From Euryarchaeota archaeon UBA4 (lineage in GTDB: Archaea > Thermoplasmatota > Poseidoniia > Poseidoniales > Thalassarchaeaceae), in the NCBI GenBank assembly GCA_002497985.1, contig DAFQ01000010.1:16986-26031 (forward strand): a DNA stretch of 9,046 bases, read 5' to 3'. The position numbers and the translations under genes are program-made. Positions 1-5,462 of this stretch are shown here, piece by piece. Within the stretch, counting starts at the first letter, position 1; every line of letters begins with the position of its first letter. The notes under the pieces were generated by a model. The model saw nothing but the letters and a program-made list of their open reading frames with translations, had not been told where the DNA came from and ran no database searches.

Positions 1-329
1 TCTATGATAACCCCAAATCTTGCACCTTCCTCTATTATGATGAACGAATCGGGTTTGCGGGATTTCCCCCTCTCTTCTTCGGAGGCCCCTCCGCACCACA
101 AATCGAGAAGCCATGCAGAAAGGTGTCCGATTCCCCCTCCCACGAGCAATACATCGCCTGAAGGAACTCTGGAAACGATATCTCGAATCCTGGCCCTCAT
201 TGACCTGGGCATTGTCCTGAGTCCCATCAAAAGCATCTGTTCGCCTATTGAGGAGGCTATTGGGGGCTCGACATCGCCTCTCTCTGTATCCTCAGAAAGT
301 AGTTTCTCCAGCATTTCCCTTTCGGACAT
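1..329 (-). CDS. probable class I SAM-dependent methyltransferase (N-terminal part; 3' end outside window)
   Basis: The reading frame opens with ATG at 329 and stays open to the window edge, giving about 109 residues. The first 55 residues are charged and helix-rich. Residues 59-71 read DVLLVGGGIGHLS, which fits the glycine-rich SAM-binding motif I at the end of strand beta-1. About 30 residues later, residues 96-102 read FIIIEEG, which resembles the acidic strand beta-2 that binds the SAM ribose. Between them lies an insert rich in Glu, Lys and Arg. The substrate cannot be told because the catalytic half is missing. It is divergent from the zinc-ribbon gene at 442, with about 110 bases between. 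I see no Shine-Dalgarno sequence before the ATG, so a leaderless transcript is possible. A longer-looking frame on the opposite strand here is serine/proline-rich and looks like a shadow. The methyltransferase fold is moderately secure; the function is unknown. Confidence 0.62.
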   Translation of the reverse strand, partial: MSEREMLEKLLSEDTERGDVEPPIASSIGEQMLLMGLRTMPRSMRARIRDIVSRVPSGDVLLVGGGIGHLSAWLLDLWCGGASEEERGKSRKPDSFIIIEEGARFGVII

Positions 330-387
330 CTGAGGGAGTCCGAAGCCATTTGAGGACCCCTCCATGAGTATCGGCAGGGGTTGTCAC

Positions 388-399
388 TAATCAAAATAG
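388..399 (+). promoter_or_regulatory. TATA-like box for the zinc-ribbon gene
   Basis: The only AT-rich stretch in the 112-base divergent spacer is TAATCAAAATAG. An archaeal TATA box here would place transcription start near 420, about 20 bases before the ATG at 442. A GGTGG at 427-431 is then available as a ribosome-binding site. This is assigned by position and composition only. Confidence 0.3.
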
Positions 400-441
400 G
401 CTGCTCGGTGGCTTCAAGAGAGACAGGGTGGCCGAGAGGGC

Positions 442-1032
442 ATGGGCGGGGCAGATGAGTCGATTGCCGATGTCGCTGAATGCCCCGAATGCTTGGAGTT
501 GACTGAGCATGAGATTCTCAGTCGTGTTGACAAGGGGTCTGGCGAGGACCTCCTAGTGAGGTGTGTCGGATGTTCCAACGTGCATCGCATTAGCCTCAGG
601 CCGCCATCTTCGACCTCAGTGAGGACGACTCTTTCTGATGGGGCGGACAGCTCCTCTGTAATGATTGAGTCTGACAGTGATGAGGTTATCTCAGAGGGGG
701 ATCTGTTCCAGTTTGAAGATGCCCATTGGCAAGTCACTAGAATCGAGGTTGGGGACAAAATGTCTGTGAATTCTTCAAAGGCCGGAGGGATAGTGTCGAT
801 GTGGGCAATTAGGAAAGACGCCTGCATAGTTAGGTTGACTATGACTGAAGGGGAGGTCAGCAAACCATCTAGCATGGAATGTGATCCCGAGAAAGTATTC
901 TCTTGTGGCACTGTGATGGTAATAGATGGGAAGAAATGGAGAATAAGGGCCATCCACACTGGTGTCGGTAGAACCCTAAGAGGAAAGAGAGTAGCTGCAG
1001 AAATTAGGAGAATGTACTTGCATTCAATTTAG
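442..1032 (+). CDS. HVO_0476-like zinc-ribbon protein
   Basis: This 196-residue protein begins with a zinc ribbon: CPEC at residues 14-17 and CVGC at residues 41-44, separated by the ELTEHEILSR and LLVRC segments. That pattern, followed by an Arg-rich beta segment and then VISEGDLFQFED and VTRIEVGDK, matches my memory of the conserved archaeal family named after HVO_0476 of Haloferax volcanii. Its role is not established; a nucleic-acid or RNA-related function is usually supposed from the zinc ribbon. The remainder (roughly 80-196) looks all-beta and includes a conserved-looking IVSMWAIRKDACIVRLTM region. The C-terminus is basic (RGKRVAAEIRR), compatible with nucleic-acid contact. The start is the first ATG, with GGTGG 10 bases upstream. 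It ends 3 bases before the stop of the convergent proline dehydrogenase gene. A minus-strand frame over the same region is a shadow. Confidence 0.8.
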   Translation: MGGADESIADVAECPECLELTEHEILSRVDKGSGEDLLVRCVGCSNVHRISLRPPSSTSVRTTLSDGADSSSVMIESDSDEVISEGDLFQFEDAHWQVTRIEVGDKMSVNSSKAGGIVSMWAIRKDACIVRLTMTEGEVSKPSSMECDPEKVFSCGTVMVIDGKKWRIRAIHTGVGRTLRGKRVAAEIRRMYLHSI

Positions 1033-1035
1033 ATC

Positions 1036-1989
1036 TCATCTACGATTAGTCCATGGCATCAAGAGGGCCTTGACAACGTGACTTGCTACCTCGGGATTTT
1101 CCCTGAGTCTCCTGATTCCATACTCGTACCACCTAGTCCCATATGGCACGTATACTCTGGTTAAGTGGCCCTCGGAAGCCAGCTTCCTCCTGATGTTCCC
1201 CCTCACTCCCAACAAGAATTGGAACTCATACCCTGGTCCTTTCCTGCGTACACCTTCGACGTTTTTGTTAGACAGCCCCCTCTCCCTCAGGGCATCCAAG
1301 GCATGTTCGATTACCGGTAAATCGTGAGATGCTATGGCAGTGTATGCCCCTTTGTCCAGCATTGATGTGATCGCCCTATTGGTGGCATCGACAATTTCGG
1401 AGTATTTGGTGTAGGCTATGCCCTCTGGCTCTAGGTAAATTCCCTTGCAAATTCTGAAATCTGATTCATCGCCCAGTGAGCTACATATTGAGTCTATGTC
1501 GGATTCGGTCCTATGCAGTCTCCCCTGTAAAACAACTCCAATATTTTTTAGGCCCTTGGAGTGCATTGCCAGCATTACATCAATTGTGTCCTGGGTCACC
1601 CTGCTGTCCTCCATATCTAGCCTCACATAAGAACCGCATTCCTGCGCCTTCCTGGTGATTGACTCAATATTGGAGTAAGCTGATTCTCTATCAATTAGAA
1701 GTCCGAAGGCCGTCGGCTTAATCGAAATATCCGCATTTATCCCACGTTCCTCTATAGCGTCTAGGAGCCCGGTATACTCCTCGAGAAAGAAATTAGCCTC
1801 ATCCATTGATGTGATTTCTTCGCCCAATACATCTACTGTGAAACAGGCGCCCTCTTTGGAAAGCTTCTGCATAGTGGAGATGGCATCGGACATCTCTGAT
1901 CCGGCCACATACCTCTTCGCTACCCGCTTAACAATGAACTTGGGAGCTAATGGCATCGATGCCACGATGAGTCGCCCGAACAGTGCCAT
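1036..1989 (-). CDS. proline dehydrogenase (FAD-dependent)
   Basis: This 317-residue protein has the length and motif series of monofunctional proline dehydrogenase, which oxidises L-proline to pyrroline-5-carboxylate with FAD in a TIM-type barrel. In order are FTVDVLGEE (50-58), ISIKPTAFGL (88-97), VRLDMEDS (122-129), GVVLQGRLHRTESDI (151-165), RICKGIYLEPEG (179-190), ASHDLPVIEHA (220-230), EFQFLLGVR (255-263) and YVPYGTRWYEYGIRRLRENP (280-299). The paired arginines at 293-294 are at the place where the family binds the proline carboxylate. The start ATG at 1989 is preceded by GAAGGT about four bases upstream, a plausible ribosome-binding site. The gene lies 33 bases downstream of dtdA on the same strand, so co-transcription is likely. 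No pyrroline-5-carboxylate dehydrogenase is present in the window. The protein is presumably membrane-associated and feeds electrons to quinone, as is known for the family; no membrane segment is obvious. Confidence 0.9.
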   Translation of the reverse strand: MALFGRLIVASMPLAPKFIVKRVAKRYVAGSEMSDAISTMQKLSKEGACFTVDVLGEEITSMDEANFFLEEYTGLLDAIEERGINADISIKPTAFGLLIDRESAYSNIESITRKAQECGSYVRLDMEDSRVTQDTIDVMLAMHSKGLKNIGVVLQGRLHRTESDIDSICSSLGDESDFRICKGIYLEPEGIAYTKYSEIVDATNRAITSMLDKGAYTAIASHDLPVIEHALDALRERGLSNKNVEGVRRKGPGYEFQFLLGVRGNIRRKLASEGHLTRVYVPYGTRWYEYGIRRLRENPEVASHVVKALLMPWTNRR

Positions 1990-2022
1990 CTTACCTTCGA
2001 GGAGGCAGGAGAGCCTTCACGA

Positions 2023-2964
2023 TTACTCTTGTTTCAAGTCCCTGCCCCTTAGCACCGGGACATCGATTTCCTCAAGAAATGCAACTAAGGAAGATCTTTG
2101 CCAGCCTCTGAAAGACTTCCTGTCCAGATGTGCGAATATTTCGCCACCGGGGAATGCTGCACGAGTTGCACCTATGGCAGTAGCGACTGACTCTTTCCAA
2201 TTCCCTCCGGGCTCTCCTGAGTCCTCGTCATTAACCTCGAATCGGAGTGAGTAATTGGCCAGAACGTGCCCCAACCAGAAGTTTCCTGATTCAACTACGG
2301 CCTTGTGGCGTGGTGCGTAGTGCCCACCTCCAAAGCCGACCATGACCGAGCCATTGCCATCCCAGATTCCAAGTGGTTCACCGTCATTTAACCCAAGTAC
2401 ATCACAGATTACGTTAGACCAAACACCTGCGACATCTTTTCTATTCCACTCCAATTCAGTCGATCCTATCTCTATGTATAGCGAAGGGGATTCTAGTTTG
2501 GGACCATGGTGAGTGGTCTCCATTGTCAAGTCAAATTCCTCATGGAGGCCTTCATCTCGAGCTAGTTCTAGCATCTTTCTGTAGAGGCTGGCGAATCTAG
2601 GTGAGGGTGGTACGACAAACCCCCTCTCGCCCCCTGCAATACCTGGCTCCCCCATGGGAGTTTCACCCGGCAGACCAATCGCGTGCAGAGTAATTGCAGG
2701 GGTGTTCGATGAGGAAACATGTCTGGAAAGAACCAGTACCTCATCGATTGCTTCGCCCGTCTCAATCGCGTGGGTGTAATCAATTCCTTCGGCATGTATG
2801 TGGAGCTGATCGATTTCCAGGATCTGCACTGGCATTCTGGGGTGCTTTCGCACCCTTCCATGGGAATACTCCTCCACATCGTCCCAATCTGTGGACTGAA
2901 TCAATGAATGCGCCAAGTTCATTGATGCTTCATCGAGAGTCGAACAGAGGATGAGTGAGACCAT
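2023..2964 (-). CDS. dtdA: D-aminoacyl-tRNA deacylase, archaeal type
   Basis: DtdA hydrolyses the ester between a D-amino acid and tRNA, recycling mischarged tRNA; it is the archaeal/plant type and is metal-dependent in characterised members. Taking the ATG at 2964 gives 313 residues beginning MVSLILCSTLDEAS, which fits the family's N-terminal beta strand. Family signatures are SRHVSSSNTPAITLHAIG (80-97), ETTHHGP (149-155), YIEIGSTELEW (163-173), GGGHYAPRH (212-220) and GHVLANYSL (232-240). The histidines of HHGP and GGGHYAPRH are the likely metal and catalytic positions. The frame is open 39 codons further upstream to 3081, but that extension would run into the divergent gene at 3037 and has no family-like sequence, so I prefer 2964. 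I see no Shine-Dalgarno sequence there, suggesting a leaderless or very short leader mRNA. Proline dehydrogenase follows 33 bases downstream. Confidence 0.92.
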   Translation of the reverse strand: MVSLILCSTLDEASMNLAHSLIQSTDWDDVEEYSHGRVRKHPRMPVQILEIDQLHIHAEGIDYTHAIETGEAIDEVLVLSRHVSSSNTPAITLHAIGLPGETPMGEPGIAGGERGFVVPPSPRFASLYRKMLELARDEGLHEEFDLTMETTHHGPKLESPSLYIEIGSTELEWNRKDVAGVWSNVICDVLGLNDGEPLGIWDGNGSVMVGFGGGHYAPRHKAVVESGNFWLGHVLANYSLRFEVNDEDSGEPGGNWKESVATAIGATRAAFPGGEIFAHLDRKSFRGWQRSSLVAFLEEIDVPVLRGRDLKQE

Positions 2965-3036
2965 GCCATGGCAAGGCGAATTACACTTCAATGCTTTGAG
3001 CCACACCTTGAAGCGGGATGGTTGTGACGAAAGGGC

Positions 3037-3945
3037 GTGAAGGGGATTAGTTTCAACCCAGTCCGGATTGACAAAGGTCATCCGACGTCAGTGATTATTG
3101 GTTCACTGGGAGAGTTATTGCGGATTGATTCCGAAGGAAACCAATTGGGAGGGATTTCGATACCATTTCCATCCCAGCCGACATTTGGAACAGTAAGTTC
3201 AGGAACCTGGGTTGGGACCTGGGTTGACAGAGACCTCAGAAAGGCGTGCATGGGTGCGACCTCGCTAGAAGGCGAATTGTTTGATGGGAAGGGACGTGAT
3301 TTCCTAAGAAACTCTCAGGCCACTGCATCCGATGTGCTGCCTGACTCATACACCTGGTCCAGAGACATAGAAGGTGAGCCGATGGGGGTAACTGGCAAAG
3401 ATGGGAAAGTGTTCTTCGCAATTCTGAATACTGGCATTTACAAGATCGATGGTGAAGCGACAGAGATGTGGAGGGCCCCATACCCACAATGGCCGGACTT
3501 ACAGGATTTCAGCCGGGTTGATTCAATAGCGGAATTGGTCCACACAAGGGATGGTATCGTTATTTGGTCTGAATCAGGGGGAATCTCATTGATTTCAGAA
3601 GGTGATGGAACTACTCTGATGTCGAGGACCCTCAGGTTGCCAGAGAGAGTTATCGGAGTCAGACATGATGATAAGGCGGGATGGATGATTATGATGAGTG
3701 GCCGTTATGCTGGAATAATGAGCAATCTTGATTCGGAGCCAGAGATTGTAAAATTGCCTGGGCCCGTAATGGATTCTATCGGAACCAGTGAGGGGAACTG
3801 GATCTGGACTGGATGGAGACACGACGGAAAGATGGAGGATGGAGTTATTGAAGTCCGAGACAGGAAAAACATTGGAATCTCAATATTGGGGAGCAGGGTA
3901 CTGACCAATAGCGGGGATTGGAGTGATTACGCCTTCACTGAGTAG
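3037..3945 (+). CDS. conserved-looking hypothetical protein, possible beta-propeller
   Basis: I do not recognise this 302-residue protein. It starts at GTG (3037), the first start codon after an in-frame stop at 3025; AAGGG lies immediately before it, too close for an ideal ribosome-binding site, so a later start cannot be excluded. The protein is rich in short beta-strand-like stretches with recurring Gly, Trp and Asp turns. Examples are GSLGELLRIDSEGNQLG (27-43), SGTWVGTWVDRDLRKA (55-70), DGIVIWSESGGISLISEGDG, AGWMIMMSGRYAGIMSN and GNWIWTGWRHDGK. This spacing suggests a WD/PQQ-like beta-propeller with about six blades, which is inference. There is no signal peptide or membrane segment, so it is probably cytosolic. 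Sitting between dtdA (divergent, about 70 bases away) and the ribosomal operon suggests a stable chromosomal neighbourhood rather than an acquired gene. Its last 19 bases overlap the end of rps27ae on the other strand. Confidence 0.75.
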   Translation: MKGISFNPVRIDKGHPTSVIIGSLGELLRIDSEGNQLGGISIPFPSQPTFGTVSSGTWVGTWVDRDLRKACMGATSLEGELFDGKGRDFLRNSQATASDVLPDSYTWSRDIEGEPMGVTGKDGKVFFAILNTGIYKIDGEATEMWRAPYPQWPDLQDFSRVDSIAELVHTRDGIVIWSESGGISLISEGDGTTLMSRTLRLPERVIGVRHDDKAGWMIMMSGRYAGIMSNLDSEPEIVKLPGPVMDSIGTSEGNWIWTGWRHDGKMEDGVIEVRDRKNIGISILGSRVLTNSGDWSDYAFTE

Positions 3946-4106
3946 CCACACTTGCCACAAGACTTCCTGTCACTATGTACGGCGAGAAAAACGCCCGGGC
4001 CACATGTCGGGCAAGATTCGCCCCTTTCCAGAACTGCATCTTTCCCTTCCCCATTAATCGTATACTTGGAGTGCTTGGCGTTTTGGTTTGGCGTCCCCTG
4101 TGGCAT
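3927..4106 (-). CDS. rps27ae: 30S ribosomal protein S27ae
   Basis: This short gene encodes 59 residues, beginning MPQGTPNQNAKHSKYTINGE and ending in a zinc ribbon with Cys at 32, 35, 50 and 53 (CPTC and CGKC). Length, basic N-terminus, and the sequence CPTCGPGVFLAVHSDR followed by SCGKCGY, are typical of archaeal S27ae, a zinc-binding protein of the small ribosomal subunit head (eS31 in the unified nomenclature). Its ATG shares one base with the TAA stop of the S24e gene (TAATG), so translation is probably coupled. A purine-rich AGGAAGGGGG run lies upstream inside the S24e tail. It is the last gene of the rpoE1 operon. Its 3' end overlaps the convergent gene at 3037-3945 by 19 bases, and no T-rich terminator is visible there. 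Confidence 0.93.
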   Translation of the reverse strand: MPQGTPNQNAKHSKYTINGEGKDAVLERGESCPTCGPGVFLAVHSDRKSCGKCGYSVKA

Positions 4107-4462
4107 TATTCATCGCCCCCTTCCTCTTGTGTAGAGTCCTCTTCATCGCTAGCTTCCTCTACTGGCGAATCATCTTGATCCGCTTGTCTGAATCTATTAT
4201 GCCTCTTTACAATATGATTTGGTTCGATAGATGCGGCCTCCTCTGAGCCATAAATAAGAGCTAGTCCAGTGGTTCGAGGCATTCCATATCTCGTACTGAC
4301 GTCTTTGACGAAGACCAAATCTGAATTGGCGCCCGGCTCCACCTTTGTTGCTGCAGAAACCATTTCCTCCAATTTAGGAGTGGGGGTGTTCGGGTGGTCC
4401 CAAACAAAACGTATCTCAACCCTGTTTAGCAATGGATTGTCTTTCCTTTCAATTACTTGCAT
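4106..4462 (-). CDS. rps24e: 30S ribosomal protein S24e
   Basis: This 118-residue protein matches archaeal S24e (eS24), a small-subunit protein. Recognisable segments are NPLLNRVEIRFVWDHPNTPTP (from residue 9), DLVFVKDVSTRYGMPRTTGLAL (about 48-69) and YGSEEAASIEPNHIVKRHNR (from 71). After residue 93 there is a strongly acidic tail, ending EEDSTQEEGGDE, which lengthens the protein relative to the usual roughly 100 residues. The Shine-Dalgarno AGGTGA at 4467-4472 overlaps the stop codon of spt4 and sits four bases before the ATG, giving a secure start. The gene sits in the classical archaeal rpoE1-spt4-S24e-S27ae order and its stop overlaps the next start by one base. Confidence 0.95.
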   Translation of the reverse strand: MQVIERKDNPLLNRVEIRFVWDHPNTPTPKLEEMVSAATKVEPGANSDLVFVKDVSTRYGMPRTTGLALIYGSEEAASIEPNHIVKRHNRFRQADQDDSPVEEASDEEDSTQEEGGDE

Positions 4463-4470
4463 TATTTCAC

Positions 4471-4674
4471 CTACCTGATGTTGACCTTCAACGCATAATT
4501 TCCTGGCCTAGTGATGTTTAGCCTCTTTGCGACCTCGGATCTCTCTGGGTTGAGAATTACTACGAATCCCTGCCAATCAGTGGTCACAGGGGAATTGGGG
4601 CAGACATGACACTGTCCTTCCCCATCAGGTAGAATTGCATTGCAATCTCCGCACGCGAAGGGCTGCTTTGCCAT
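4471..4674 (-). CDS. spt4: transcription elongation factor Spt4 (RpoE'')
   Basis: This 67-residue protein is Spt4, the partner of Spt5/NusG that binds the RNA polymerase clamp and promotes processive elongation. It has the expected zinc ribbon, with Cys at 8, 11, 22 and 25 (CGDC and CHVC). After it come the family-like TDWQGFVVILNPERSEVAKR (32-51) and a C-terminal ITRPGNYALKVN strand. Length is typical. The start ATG is one base after the stop of rpoE1, so the two are almost certainly translated from one mRNA. In many archaea this protein is annotated as RNA polymerase subunit E''. S24e follows eight bases downstream. Confidence 0.95.
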   Translation of the reverse strand: MAKQPFACGDCNAILPDGEGQCHVCPNSPVTTDWQGFVVILNPERSEVAKRLNITRPGNYALKVNIR

Positions 4675-4675
4675 A

Positions 4676-5224
4676 CTAATCAGTCTCCTTTAGCCAATCT
4701 GCTGCGCCTAGGCCGTCCATTTTGCAATTCAGACCAATCTTGCTTGCTCTGGGGTCATTCTGATTGATAGCCTTGGAAACAACCCTGGAGCGAACGTGGG
4801 AGCCTTCCTCGATGTGCTTGCCGGTCTGTGATCCCTCGATTCTCCTGACGCCCATATTTACCTGAATTGGCTCGTCGAGAATTTGGGATTTGTGAAGTAA
4901 CGCCTCTACTGGCCCAATCCTAACGAAGGCACCGTACTCAGAAACATCGGAGACATAGCCATCGACAACCTCATTGTTCTCCATGTTGAAAAGCAGTGCC
5001 TTGAACTTCACGGCCTGGTAGATGGCGCCATCACCATGGATAATTCTCCCCCTTCCCACGGGCTTATGATCGAAGGTAAGAACGGTGTAGTTCTCGTCCG
5101 AGTCAAATCTGCCCTCGAAAGCGTCATTTGCTAGGCTGTCAATGTGGTCTTCCAAACTGTGGCCCTCTCTGATATACTCAGCCGGGATACGGATAGTGTC
5201 CTCTCGCTCAATTATACTGTACAT
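4676..5224 (-). CDS. rpoE1: DNA-directed RNA polymerase subunit E' (Rpb7-like)
   Basis: This 182-residue protein is the archaeal homologue of Rpb7. With subunit F (Rpb4) it forms the polymerase stalk, which contacts emerging RNA and assists open-complex formation. The N-terminal tip domain (1-80) ends in GDGAIYQAVKFKALLFNMEN. The C-terminal S1 RNA-binding domain (about 83-170) contains VVDGYVSDVSEYGAFVRIG followed by VEALLHKSQI, a clear S1 signature. The start ATG at 5224 has GAGG about eight bases upstream and a nearer AGGAAA. It is the first gene of a four-gene operon with S27ae last. The upstream region is the highly structured segment 5241-5424. A plus-strand TATA-like box overlaps its first codons. 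Its own promoter is not obvious; weak minus-strand AT-rich patches lie near 5360-5390. Confidence 0.95.
   Translation of the reverse strand: MYSIIEREDTIRIPAEYIREGHSLEDHIDSLANDAFEGRFDSDENYTVLTFDHKPVGRGRIIHGDGAIYQAVKFKALLFNMENNEVVDGYVSDVSEYGAFVRIGPVEALLHKSQILDEPIQVNMGVRRIEGSQTGKHIEEGSHVRSRVVSKAINQNDPRASKIGLNCKMDGLGAADWLKETD
5211..5218 (+). promoter_or_regulatory. TATA-like box upstream of the structured segment
   Basis: ATTATACT lies on the plus strand overlapping the first codons of rpoE1. An archaeal TATA box centred near 5215 would start transcription about 25 bases later, near 5240, just before the first paired base (5250) of the structured segment. No convincing BRE is seen. Position and composition are the only support. 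Confidence 0.35.
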
Positions 5225-5240
5225 TTTCCTGCCTCAATCG

Positions 5241-5424
5241 ACGGACCACTCCGGCAGCCAGGACGGGGGGTTTCCCTCCCGTCCATCATCGGCTAAGCCT
5301 CTGGAGGAGAAGTCCGTGCGACCCGGCGACCTGCCGCCCCTGTATAAGCGCAACGGACGAGCAATAATGGCTGGCGGGACCCTATATTGCCTCAGACCGT
5401 AGGTCTGAGTGAGAATATGGGGCG
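5241..5424 (+). ncRNA. candidate structured RNA (unassigned class) or structured 5' leader
   Basis: Four helices can be drawn by hand. An outer stem pairs 5250-5260 with 5368-5378 (10 of 11 pairs, one G-G mismatch). A hairpin at 5261-5284 has 10 pairs and a UUUC loop. A stem pairs 5312-5320 with 5349-5358 (9 pairs, one bulged A at 5352) and encloses a small CGGC/GCCG hairpin. An adjacent hairpin at 5380-5422 has 9 pairs, a 2-by-4 internal loop, 8 perfect pairs and a GUA loop. The pairs 5250-5378, 5268-5277 and 5383-5419 are G-U on the plus strand and would be A-C mismatches on the minus strand, which favours plus-strand transcription. Against this, the first hairpin would have a GAAA loop if read on the minus strand. 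GGAGGAGAAGTCC at 5303-5315 resembles the first conserved block of RNase P RNA, but no matching distal strand was found. No T-rich terminator follows, so the RNA may be the leader of the gene at 5463. Confidence 0.5.
5380..5422 (+). repeat. long inverted repeat / hairpin
   Basis: CCCTATATT (5380-5388) pairs with AATATGGGG (5414-5422), and CTCAGACC (5391-5398) pairs perfectly with GGTCTGAG (5402-5409) around a GTA loop. The two helices are separated by an asymmetric internal loop, GC against TGAG. No T tract follows on the plus strand, so it does not look like an intrinsic terminator. It forms the 3' part of the candidate structured RNA. Confidence 0.7.
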
Positions 5425-5462
5425 AACGTTCAAGTGGGTTACGAAAACCAAATTGGACTCTG

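Noticed and set aside
4..333. A 109-residue plus-strand open frame, serine- and proline-rich.
   Set aside because: The opposite strand encodes a sensible protein with a SAM-binding motif; the plus-strand frame has the low-complexity look of a shadow.
426..441. GGGTGGCCGAGAGGG resembles the D-arm of a tRNA-Leu or tRNA-Ser gene.
   Set aside because: No acceptor pairing, anticodon arm or GGTTCGAAT T-arm follows at the right distance, and the site lies directly before the ATG of the zinc-ribbon gene, where GGTGG can serve as a ribosome-binding site.
2965..3081. A 39-codon N-terminal extension of dtdA, with an upstream ATG at 3081.
   Set aside because: It would overlap the divergent gene starting at 3037 and shows no family-like sequence; the ATG at 2964 begins exactly where the family's first strand would.
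5253..5340. Possible cobalamin riboswitch because of GCGACCTGCC and AAGCCTCTGG.
   Set aside because: The conserved B12-box order and the GCCACUG/GGAGACCUGCC spacing are not met, and the downstream gene has no evident link to cobalamin.
5250..5378. Possible 5S rRNA: outer 10-pair stem, about 129 bases long, with a CCCGTCCATC and TAAGCC resemblance.
   Set aside because: The conserved loop C core (CCGAAC) and loop E sequences are missing, the first hairpin abuts the outer stem with no loop A, and the spacing to TAAGC is about 13 bases too short.
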